This document shows positions 49,467 to 56,663 of a stretch of DNA of 64,000 nt, in pieces. The position numbers and the translations under genes are program-made. The notes beneath the pieces are model-generated. The model did not search any database, was not told where the DNA came from, and saw only the letters and a list, made by a program, of their open reading frames with translations. Position 1 is the first letter of the stretch; each line of letters opens with the position of its first letter. The stretch is from the NCBI GenBank assembly GCA_016702705.1, contig JADJDM010000010.1:1-64000 (forward strand). The letters are read 5' to 3'. Origin of the DNA: Bacteroidota bacterium (GTDB lineage: Bacteria > Bacteroidota > Bacteroidia > B-17B0 > Aurantibacillaceae).

Positions 49467-50330
49467 TTAGTTCTCAATAATGATTACTAAGTATTTTGAA
49501 GCTCCCCAGAAATCTTCTGTGTTTGTAATTTCAATTTTCTCAACTGGCTTCTCTCCAACAATTTTATAAGAATTGCTAGGGTGAACAGTTACAATCTTCG
49601 CTTTTTTAGCGCCAATTGTAATTGAATTTGTAGTAGATGCATCAATCTTTGTAAAGTAGTCTTTATTAAAATCGCTCTTTAATGAAGTAGATTTACCAAT
49701 TCCAATAAAACCACCCTCTTTAGTAATAACACCCTTTTCTTTTAATTCTTTTGAAGTACCAATTGCATAATAAGCAGTATTTAACTTCTCTGTTTTAACC
49801 TCTGTTTCTTGAGCTAACTCTTCGTAATTCATATTTAAGTTGCTTAACTCAATATGCAATTGTTCGATTGTGTTTTTTAAATCAGTAATTTCTAAGTCTT
49901 TCTCAGTTAATTGAGCCTCTAAGTTTGCAAGCATTTGCTCTAAACCAGAAATCTTAGTATTAGCATTCTTTAATTTTTTGTTTAATGAATTGATACGTGC
50001 CTTGTTCTTACCCATTAAATCGTAAATAGCTTGGATGTCTTCTTTAATTTGTTCTTCCTTGCTTTTTACATCTCCAGAGCTCGCACTTGCAGTAACAATT
50101 TTTTCTTTCTCCTTAATCTCATTTAAGTTTGATTGAATTTCGTTGAATGAATTAACGAACTCTTGCAATGCAGCTTCTTTCTCAGAAACTTGTCCCTGTA
50201 GTTCTCCGTTTAATCCAGCTAAACTATCAGCTAAAGGATTTGCTTCTTTTTCGGAACCGTTTCCGCAAGAAGTGAATAATGTACTAGCAGCTATAACCGC
50301 TATAATTAAAAATGATTTAAACATTTTCAT
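49467..50330 (-). CDS. Coiled-coil lipoprotein
   Basis: This 287-residue protein has a lipoprotein signal with FTSCGNG (Cys at about residue 22). Residues ~40-180 are long heptad-type coiled coil (KISGLEQMLANLEAQLTEKD, EITDLKNTIEQLHIELSNL). The last ~90 residues are a small globular domain (GVITKEGGFIGIGKSTSL, KYLVIIIEN). It may be a periplasmic spacer or scaffold; function unknown. The second Met (50324) is an alternative start. Confidence 0.8.
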   Translation of the reverse strand: MKMFKSFLIIAVIAASTLFTSCGNGSEKEANPLADSLAGLNGELQGQVSEKEAALQEFVNSFNEIQSNLNEIKEKEKIVTASASSGDVKSKEEQIKEDIQAIYDLMGKNKARINSLNKKLKNANTKISGLEQMLANLEAQLTEKDLEITDLKNTIEQLHIELSNLNMNYEELAQETEVKTEKLNTAYYAIGTSKELKEKGVITKEGGFIGIGKSTSLKSDFNKDYFTKIDASTTNSITIGAKKAKIVTVHPSNSYKIVGEKPVEKIEITNTEDFWGASKYLVIIIEN

Positions 50331-50483
50331 AGTTGATTCTTTTTATTATTTGCTTTTTATTAAAGGACAAAAGTAGTGTATTAAACTGTAATAATAAATG
50401 TTCCTTAACATTTTTTACAGTCAAAATTTATTAATTAAAATATTGATTAACAACTAATTACAACACTCTAATTAAATTGCAAT

Positions 50484-51359
50484 TTAGATTTCTGTTATCT
50501 TATGGTGCCCTATGCTTAATTTTCTTTGTTTCAAATTGTAATTATCGCCCAAAGCCATAACGTGAACAACCAAGTTCTCAATCGAAACTGGTTCACCCAT
50601 TTCAACATCAGCCATATTGGTGTGACGCATTTGGGTAGCATCAACTAACATAACCAATCCTGAACCAATTGCTTCCATATCGTTACCATTGGTAATTAAT
50701 AATCCAGTATCTTCTCCTAAGCCAATACCCAAATTAATTGGGTTACTTGCACACGCATACATTAAACGACCAATTCGTCCGCGTTGTACAAAGTGCGTAT
50801 CAATAATTACATTATTAATAAAACCTAAGCCTCCTGTAATTTTAACTTCACCTTTTGATAAAGCACCAGTGCTACTTCCTTGGTAAATCATGTTGTTTGA
50901 GCTTGCAGCAGCACCTGCCGAAGTTCCAGAAATAATAAAATCTTCATTTTCGTATTTCTCTAATAATAAATGGTGAAAGTTAGTTCCTCCAAAAATAGAT
51001 GTTAAACGTAATTGATCTCCACCAGTAAACATTACTACATCCGCTTTTTGTAAACGCTCAATGTTTTCTGGAGCATTTGCTTCTTCGCGTGTTTTAATAT
51101 TAAGTACACCTACATTCATAACATTTAACTGTGCAAATGCTTTTATGTACTCCTCGCCTACTTCCTCTGGAATGCTTGATGCAGTAGTAATAATTTCGAA
51201 CTTAGAGGCTGTATTATGTTTTGATTCGGTAGTAATTCTTTTTAAAATTCCTTTCTCAAAAAATTTTAAATTTCTTTGCAAATCATCTGGGCTTTCAGAA
51301 AAACTTCCTCTATCAACCGATCCACCAATGATTACTAATTTACCTTTTGGACTTCCCAT
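50484..51359 (-). CDS. cphB: Cyanophycinase
   Basis: This serine exopeptidase (S51 family) cuts cyanophycin into Asp-Arg dipeptides. The nucleophile is in GTSAGAA, and GGSVDRGSF, FTGGDQLRL and IDTHFVQRGRIGRL are family marks. The ATG at 51359 gives MGSPKGKLVIIGG, the normal start; a longer form from 51422 lacks support. There is no signal peptide, consistent with turnover of internal granules. It is divergent from cphA across ~140 bp. Confidence 0.92.
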   Translation of the reverse strand: MGSPKGKLVIIGGSVDRGSFSESPDDLQRNLKFFEKGILKRITTESKHNTASKFEIITTASSIPEEVGEEYIKAFAQLNVMNVGVLNIKTREEANAPENIERLQKADVVMFTGGDQLRLTSIFGGTNFHHLLLEKYENEDFIISGTSAGAAASSNNMIYQGSSTGALSKGEVKITGGLGFINNVIIDTHFVQRGRIGRLMYACASNPINLGIGLGEDTGLLITNGNDMEAIGSGLVMLVDATQMRHTNMADVEMGEPVSIENLVVHVMALGDNYNLKQRKLSIGHHKITEI

Positions 51360-51496
51360 CTTTACAATTTTATATAACAAAAATAACTTTATAGATACAA
51401 TTAAAACTCCTTTTCTCTTCAACTTATCACTTTATTTTAAACAGCTTTTTGTTTATTTAAAAAACAAGTCCTATCTTGAACAAAATCTCCACGAAT

Positions 51497-54109
51497 ATGA
51501 AAATTATTGAAATAAAGACTTTGCGCGGACCTAACTACTGGTCGAACTACAGAAAGAAATTAATAGTAATGAAGTTAGATTTGGAAACGCTAGAAGAGCA
51601 GCCAACTAACTTAATTGAGGGCTTTTCGGAGCGTTTAGAATATATGTTTCCGTCTATGAGAAAACATCGTTGCTCAAAAGATCACGCTGGTGGTTTTTTT
51701 GAACGTGTGAAAGAAGGAACTTGGATGGGGCATGTTATAGAACATATTGCCTTAGAAATACAATCACTTGCTGGTATGGAATGTGGCTTTGGTCGCACCA
51801 GAGGAACAGGAACAAAAGGAATGTATAATGTTGTTTTTTCCTACATGGAAGAAGCAGTTGGTGTATTTGCAGCAAAAGCTTCAGTAAAAATTGCAGAATC
51901 ATTAATTGATGGGAGTTTTTACGACTTAGATGCAGATATTATTACCATGCGTAAAATGCGTGAGAGCGAGCGTTTAGGGCCAAGCACTGGAAGTATTGTA
52001 GATGAAGCCGTTGCTCGTGATATTCCTTATATTCGTTTAAACGGACAATCATTAGTGCAACTAGGTTACGGAAAAAATCAAGTTCGTTTTAGAGCTACTA
52101 TGACAGATAGAACAAGCTCTATCGCTGTTGATTTGGCAAGTAATAAAGATGAAACAAAACGTATGTTGCAAGATGCTGCCATTCCTGTTGCTAAAGGAAT
52201 GTGCATTGCCTACGAATCGGAAGTAGAAACCGTAATTGAGAAAGTTGGCTTTCCTTTAGTGTTTAAACCATTGGATGGTAATCACGGAAAAGGCGCATCT
52301 ATCAACGTTAAAACAAAAGAAGAAGCTTATGCGGCATTTGAGCATGCTAAAAAATATTCGCGTAAAATTATTGTAGAGAAATTTATTACTGGATATGATT
52401 TTAGAATTTTAGTAATTAATAATCGTTTTATTGCAGCAGCATTGCGTGAGCCTGCACACGTTATTGGCGATGGAAAAACTACTATTAAAGAATTAATTGA
52501 AATAGAAAACAAAGATCCACGCCGTGGTTACGGACATGAGAATGTATTAACCGAAATTAGCATCGATCGTGAAACTGAAGAGCAATTAACCAAACATGGT
52601 TATACACTTGAAACTGTTTTAAAGAAAGATGAAAAATGTTATTTAAAAGGAACAGCTAATTTAAGTACAGGCGGAACATCAACTGATATAACCGACATTG
52701 TTCATCCACATAATATTTTTATATGTGAACGTATATCACGTGTTATTGGTTTAGATATTTGTGGTATTGATATTATGGCAACTAACCTAAGTGAGCCACT
52801 TGAAGTAACAGGTGGTGTGGTGTTAGAAGTAAATGCTGCTCCAGGTTTCCGTATGCACTTAGCACCAGCTAATGGTTTGCCGCGTAACGTTGCTGCACCT
52901 GTAATTGATATGTTGTATCCTCCAGGGAAATCTTGCAGGATTCCGATTATAGCTGTTACAGGTACTAATGGAAAAACTACAACTACTCGTTTAATTGCAC
53001 ATATTGTAAAAAATAATGGTTTCCGAGTTGGCTTTACAACATCGGATGGAATTTATGTACAAAATTCTATGCTTACCAAAGGTGATACAACAGGTCCTGT
53101 AAGTGCTGAGTTTATTTTAAAGGATCCAACTGTTGAATTTGCTGTATTAGAAACTGCGCGTGGTGGAATTTTGCGTTCGGGCTTAGGCTTTGGTAAATGT
53201 GATGTTGCAGTGGTTACTAATATTCAGGAAGACCACATGGGACTTTCTGATATTAATACTTTAAAAGACATGGCCAACGTTAAAGGCGTTGTAGCTCGTG
53301 CAGTTAAACGTGATGGTTATGTGGTACTAAATGCAGATAACGAACACACGGTTTCTATTGCAAAAACAGTTGATTGTAAAATTGCTTATTTTAGTATGGA
53401 TGAGCATAACCCAGTTATTGTTGAACATTGCAAATCAGGTGGTATTGCCGCTATTTATGAAAATGGATTCATCACCATTAAAAAAGGTGATTGGAAATTT
53501 AGAGTGGAAAAAGCATCGCATGTGCCTTTAACTTTTGGTGGTAAAGTAACCTTTATGATTTACAATGTGCTTGCTGCAACGCTTGCAACTTATGTATATG
53601 GTTTTACTATTGAAGATATTAAATTAAACTTAAACACGTTCATTCCTTCTGCAGTGCAAACTCCAGGACGAATGAATATTTTTGATTTTAAAGAATACAA
53701 AGTACTAATTGATTTTGCTCACAATGCAGATGGTTTTAGAGGAATAAAAGAATTTTTATCTACCATCGAATCGCCTTACAAAATAGGAATCATAACAGGT
53801 ACAGGCGACCGACGTGATGATGACATACGTGATATGGGAAGAATATCAGCGCAAATGTTTGACCACATCATCATACGCCAAGATAAATTTTTAAGAGGCC
53901 GTTTAGCAGAAGACATCGTGAAATTATTAGTTGAAGGTATAAACGAAGTAAACCCAAAACAATCTTACGAATACATTCCTAAAGAAGTTGAAGCTTTACG
54001 CCATGCCTTAGACATTGCTAAACCAGGCACATTTATTACTGCCTTGAGTGATGTAATTGATAATGCTATTGATGTAGTGCAATCGTATTTGGATAAGGAG
54101 AGGGCTTAA
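51497..54109 (+). CDS. cphA: Cyanophycin synthetase
   Basis: This 870-residue ATP-dependent enzyme polymerises Asp and Arg into cyanophycin. The start at 51497 gives MKIIEIKTLRGPNYWS, the typical N-terminal domain. The ATP-grasp domain (about 200-470) includes VFKPLDGNHGKGASI and LEVNAAPGFRMHLAP. The Mur-ligase-like domain (about 480-870) begins with the P-loop VTGTNGKTTTTRL and contains AHNADGFRG. All three domains are present and the length is standard. With cphB it provides a nitrogen and carbon store. Confidence 0.95.
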   Translation: MKIIEIKTLRGPNYWSNYRKKLIVMKLDLETLEEQPTNLIEGFSERLEYMFPSMRKHRCSKDHAGGFFERVKEGTWMGHVIEHIALEIQSLAGMECGFGRTRGTGTKGMYNVVFSYMEEAVGVFAAKASVKIAESLIDGSFYDLDADIITMRKMRESERLGPSTGSIVDEAVARDIPYIRLNGQSLVQLGYGKNQVRFRATMTDRTSSIAVDLASNKDETKRMLQDAAIPVAKGMCIAYESEVETVIEKVGFPLVFKPLDGNHGKGASINVKTKEEAYAAFEHAKKYSRKIIVEKFITGYDFRILVINNRFIAAALREPAHVIGDGKTTIKELIEIENKDPRRGYGHENVLTEISIDRETEEQLTKHGYTLETVLKKDEKCYLKGTANLSTGGTSTDITDIVHPHNIFICERISRVIGLDICGIDIMATNLSEPLEVTGGVVLEVNAAPGFRMHLAPANGLPRNVAAPVIDMLYPPGKSCRIPIIAVTGTNGKTTTTRLIAHIVKNNGFRVGFTTSDGIYVQNSMLTKGDTTGPVSAEFILKDPTVEFAVLETARGGILRSGLGFGKCDVAVVTNIQEDHMGLSDINTLKDMANVKGVVARAVKRDGYVVLNADNEHTVSIAKTVDCKIAYFSMDEHNPVIVEHCKSGGIAAIYENGFITIKKGDWKFRVEKASHVPLTFGGKVTFMIYNVLAATLATYVYGFTIEDIKLNLNTFIPSAVQTPGRMNIFDFKEYKVLIDFAHNADGFRGIKEFLSTIESPYKIGIITGTGDRRDDDIRDMGRISAQMFDHIIIRQDKFLRGRLAEDIVKLLVEGINEVNPKQSYEYIPKEVEALRHALDIAKPGTFITALSDVIDNAIDVVQSYLDKERA

Positions 54110-54166
54110 GATATTTTAATAAAATAAGATTAAAATGACTTATATTTACTTTAAATATCCGACACC

Positions 54167-54235
54167 TTATGGCGGCAAGCCACCCAAATTTGGGTGTATA
54201 CCCGCCACTTTATGGCGGGTATATACAAGTTAGCG
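54167..54235. repeat. Nested inverted repeats upstream of the DGR block, ending in GTTAGCG
   Basis: Directly seen: a perfect 16-bp palindrome CACCCAAATTTGGGTG (54181-54196), an 11-bp perfect inverted repeat TATACCCGCCA / TGGCGGGTATA (54197-54207 and 54213-54223), and a direct repeat TTATGGCGG (54167 and 54210). The element ends with GTTAGCG (54229-54235), the exact complement of CGCTAAC at 57875. This looks like the boundary element of a gene cassette or a small non-autonomous repeat. The rest of 54110-54321 is AT-rich and holds only the leader of the next gene. Confidence 0.6.
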
Positions 54236-54321
54236 TTCATTGGAAGAACCAAAACGACACAGAAAAACAGAAATAAAACGATAAATTAAAATGAGTATTA
54301 ACAATTAAAAACAAAGCAAAT

Positions 54322-54801
54322 ATGAAACAAAAAAAAATCAAGTTAAGTGTTTTACTGTTAAGCATTGGCATATCAGTACAGGCACAACAAGCAACCACCA
54401 CCACAGGTGGTGATGCTTCGGGCAGCGGAGGAACCGTAGCTTACAGCGTAGGACAAGTAGTTTACACTACAAATACGGATGCTTCTGGTACAGTAAGCCA
54501 AGGCGTACAACAAGCCTACGAAATTTTTACGGTAGGAATTAAAGAAACTGAATTGAATATTTCACTTTCGGTTTACCCTAATCCTACTGCGGATAATTTA
54601 ACCTTGCAAATACAAGATTACAACAACGAAAAGTTGTCGTATCAGCTATTTGATATGCAAGGAAAACAGTTAAGCAACGGACAAATAGTAGCACAGCAAA
54701 CACAAATAAACATGAATAGTTTGCCAACAGCTACTTACTTTGTAAACGTTGTAAACCAAGAAAATAAAAAAGTTCAATCATTCAAAATCATCAAAAACTA
54801 A
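54322..54801 (+). CDS. Small secreted T9SS type A protein, first gene of the DGR block
   Basis: This 159-residue protein has a signal peptide (LSVLLLSIGISVQAQ), a short Gly/Ser/Thr-rich segment (TTTGGDASGSGGTVAYSVGQ), and a T9SS type A sorting domain that fills the C-terminal half: VYPNPTADNLTL, LFDMQGKQL and ATYFVNVV. There is little mature protein besides the sorting domain. It lies 6 nt before the DGR target gene and is surely cotranscribed. It may help place the target protein on the cell surface; that is inference. Confidence 0.8.
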   Translation: MKQKKIKLSVLLLSIGISVQAQQATTTTGGDASGSGGTVAYSVGQVVYTTNTDASGTVSQGVQQAYEIFTVGIKETELNISLSVYPNPTADNLTLQIQDYNNEKLSYQLFDMQGKQLSNGQIVAQQTQINMNSLPTATYFVNVVNQENKKVQSFKIIKN

Positions 54802-54807
54802 GAAATC

Positions 54808-55857
54808 ATGAAAAAGATAATTACAATATGTGCAGTATTATTAATGACTGCGAGCGTGTTCGCTCAAGCACCTGAAAAAATGAGCTATCAAGCAGTGGTA
54901 CGTGACGGAAGTAATGCTTTGGTTTCCTCTACAGCCGTAGGAATGCAAATTAGCATTTTGCAAGGTACTTCTTCAGGAACAGCTATATATGTAGAAACCC
55001 AAACTCCAACATCTAACGCTAATGGTTTGGTAAGTTTAGAGATTGGTTCGGGAACGGTTGTAAGTGGAGACTTTACTACTATTGATTGGGCAAACGGACC
55101 TTATTTCATCAAAACCGAAACGGACCCAACTGGTGGTACTTCTTACACCATAACCGGCACAAGCCAGTTATTAAGTGTGCCTTACGCTTTACATGCAAAA
55201 ACGGCTGAAACGGTTACGGGAACAATAACCGAAACTGACCCTGTTTTTGGTGCATCAGTAGCAAGTGGTATTACAGGAACTGACACTACTAATTGGAACA
55301 ACAAACAAGACCAATTAGTAGCGGGCACTAACATTACCATAGTTGGTAATACCATAAATGCAACAAGTGGAGGTAGTACATTAGCCATAGGCGATAGCTA
55401 CCAAGGTGGCATCATTTTTTGGTTAGATGCCACAGGTCAGCACGGATTAATAGCAGCTACAGCCGACCAAAACACAGGAATACAATGGTACAACGGAACA
55501 AATAGATATACTGGTACAGCTGGAGACGGATTGTATGCAGGTGCAATGAATACTGCTATGATAGTAGCTACCCAAATGGCAGATAACCAATCAGGAAGTT
55601 TTGCTGCAAAAGTTTGTGCCGATTATTCAGTTACTGTTGGTGGAGTTACTTATGGCGACTGGTACTTGCCTTCAAAATACGAGCTAAATTTATTATACTT
55701 ACAAAAAATTGCGGTTGGCGGTTTTGCTAGTGCCTACTATTGGAGTTCTACCGAGTACGATAATAACTACGCTTGGTCACAGGCCTTCAACAGTGGCTTC
55801 CAGGACGGCTACAATAAGTTCGCCACATTTAGGGTTCGTGCTGTTCGGGCTTTTTAA
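54808..55857 (+). CDS. DGR target protein: secreted, C-type-lectin-like (FISUMP/DUF1566) variable protein
   Basis: This 349-residue protein has a signal peptide (ICAVLLMTASVFAQ). Residues ~25-140 form a beta domain (MSYQAVVRDGSNALVSS, SVPYALHAKTAETVTG) that is common at the front of Bacteroidota surface proteins. The C-terminal ~150 residues form a DUF1566/FISUMP-like C-type-lectin fold (GGIIFWLDATGQHGL, DWYLPSKYELNLLY, YYWSSTEY). The last ~48 residues are the VR; codons 317-341 carry the diversified positions and the protein ends right after it (VRAVRAF). C-type-lectin folds tolerate variable ligand-facing residues, as in known DGR receptors. No T9SS domain is present. Confidence 0.9.
   Translation: MKKIITICAVLLMTASVFAQAPEKMSYQAVVRDGSNALVSSTAVGMQISILQGTSSGTAIYVETQTPTSNANGLVSLEIGSGTVVSGDFTTIDWANGPYFIKTETDPTGGTSYTITGTSQLLSVPYALHAKTAETVTGTITETDPVFGASVASGITGTDTTNWNNKQDQLVAGTNITIVGNTINATSGGSTLAIGDSYQGGIIFWLDATGQHGLIAATADQNTGIQWYNGTNRYTGTAGDGLYAGAMNTAMIVATQMADNQSGSFAAKVCADYSVTVGGVTYGDWYLPSKYELNLLYLQKIAVGGFASAYYWSSTEYDNNYAWSQAFNSGFQDGYNKFATFRVRAVRAF
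55709..55854 (+). repeat. DGR variable repeat (VR)
   Basis: This 146-nt segment is the 3' end of the target gene. It aligns without gaps to the TR at 56426-56571 (offset 717) with 22 mismatches; 21 lie where the TR has A (read as T, G or C in the VR). One is a G in the TR at 56506 against A at 55789. The first 47 nt and the 20 nt at 55830-55849 are identical; the latter is the likely initiation site of mutagenic homing. Confidence 0.93.
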
Positions 55858-55881
55858 CCATTTATCTATTTAACCATTTAT

Positions 55882-55892
55882 CCGCGAAGCGG
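55882..55892 (+). other. Short GC hairpin just past the VR
   Basis: CCGC-GAA-GCGG forms a 4-bp stem; the inner GCGAAGC is a known very stable DNA mini-hairpin. It lies about 25 bp after the target gene's stop and is followed by a run of eight T. It could be a terminator. It could also be the hairpin/cruciform that other DGRs need beside the VR end for retrohoming. Two near-identical TTTAACCATTTATC copies (55853-55882) lie in between. Confidence 0.55.
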
Positions 55893-55908
55893 TCGATTTT
55901 TTTTGACT

Positions 55909-56250
55909 ATGGCATTATACTACGAATTACAGGTTTTTAAGGATGTTTACACACTTGTGCAAAAAGTGTTTTTATATACGCAGGAGTTTCCTCGTGAGTA
56001 CAAATACACTCTGGGACAAGATATGAAACGAGATGCCATACAGCTTGTAAGAAGTATTTATAGAGCCAATAAAGCAAAGGATAAAGTTGTTTATCTGGAA
56101 ACATTTTTAGATGATTTTGAATTGCTAAAATTTGAGATACGCCTTTGTGTTGATATGAAAATTTTAGCAATAAAAAAGCAAGCCGAGCTATCGGGTTTAA
56201 TGGATAGCATAGGCAAACAAATTACCGGTTGGCGTAATGCCAATCGGTAA
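55909..56250 (+). CDS. avd: DGR accessory variability determinant (Avd-like four-helix-bundle protein)
   Basis: This 113-residue protein from the ATG at 55909 begins MALYYELQVFKDVYTLVQKV. It is helical throughout, with KYTLGQDMKRDAIQLVRSIYRAN and FELLKFEIRLCVDMKIL (split by other residues). This matches the Avd / S23 four-helix-bundle pattern, basic and with a Trp/Arg-rich tail. In Bordetella phage DGR, Avd binds the reverse transcriptase and is needed for mutagenic cDNA synthesis. The position between VR and TR is typical. A TTG 6 nt upstream is an unlikely start. Confidence 0.88.
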   Translation: MALYYELQVFKDVYTLVQKVFLYTQEFPREYKYTLGQDMKRDAIQLVRSIYRANKAKDKVVYLETFLDDFELLKFEIRLCVDMKILAIKKQAELSGLMDSIGKQITGWRNANR

Positions 56251-56363
56251 ATGCCGGAATTGTATGTGTTAAGGCATATACAAGCGAGCAAGGTTTAGTT
56301 TAAAAGCGATAAAGGGACTGTTCGGTGAGCAGTTAAAACGAGCGTTATTTGATGCTAAGTAAT

Positions 56364-56371
56364 TAGTTTTG
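56364..56371 (+). promoter_or_regulatory. Possible -7 box for the TR RNA
   Basis: TAGTTTTG fits the TAnnTTTG consensus and would start transcription about 50 nt before the TR. No matching -33 element is at the usual spacing, so this is weak evidence. The TR may instead lie on the transcript from the target and avd genes. Confidence 0.25.
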
Positions 56372-56425
56372 AGTAACTCTACAATAAATATGAGATGCCT
56401 TGTATTTATATGAACGCCTTTATTT

Positions 56426-56571
56426 TTGCGGTTGGCGGTTTTGCTAGTGCCTACTATTGGAGTTCTACCGAGAACAATAATAACAACGCTTGGAAACAGA
56501 ACTTCGACAATGGCAACCAGAACAACAACAATAAGAACAACACAAATAGGGTTCGTGCTGTTCGGGATTTT
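56426..56571 (+). ncRNA. DGR template repeat (TR), non-coding
   Basis: This lies between avd and the reverse transcriptase and shares 124 of 146 bases with the VR. Its variable part (56473-56550) is rich in AAC and AAT codons, about 40 adenines in 26 codons; this codon choice gives the widest amino-acid range when A is mutated. An open frame runs through it (56395-56811), but the Asn-rich translation and lack of a start signal argue against a protein. It serves as the RNA template for A-mutagenised cDNA. Confidence 0.93.
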
Positions 56572-56589
56572 AAACAAGCCATTTTTTCA

Positions 56590-56630
56590 GAAAACCTATC
56601 AGCGTCAGCAAAGGCGCTGATAGTGTTTTC
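56590..56630 (+). terminator. Long hairpin after the TR
   Basis: GAAAAC-CTATCAGCG pairs with CGCTGATAG-T-GTTTTC (15 bp with a one-base bulge, loop of ten bases), followed by a T-rich stretch. It may end the TR transcript or shape the TR RNA 3' end that the reverse transcriptase uses. It lies 34 nt before the RT start. Confidence 0.65.
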
Positions 56631-56663
56631 TTTCTTAAAAAACATTAAACTTTACAAACTGAT

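Noticed and set aside
54322..54801. Second DGR target
   Set aside because: No segment resembles the TR; the C-terminus is a standard T9SS sorting domain.
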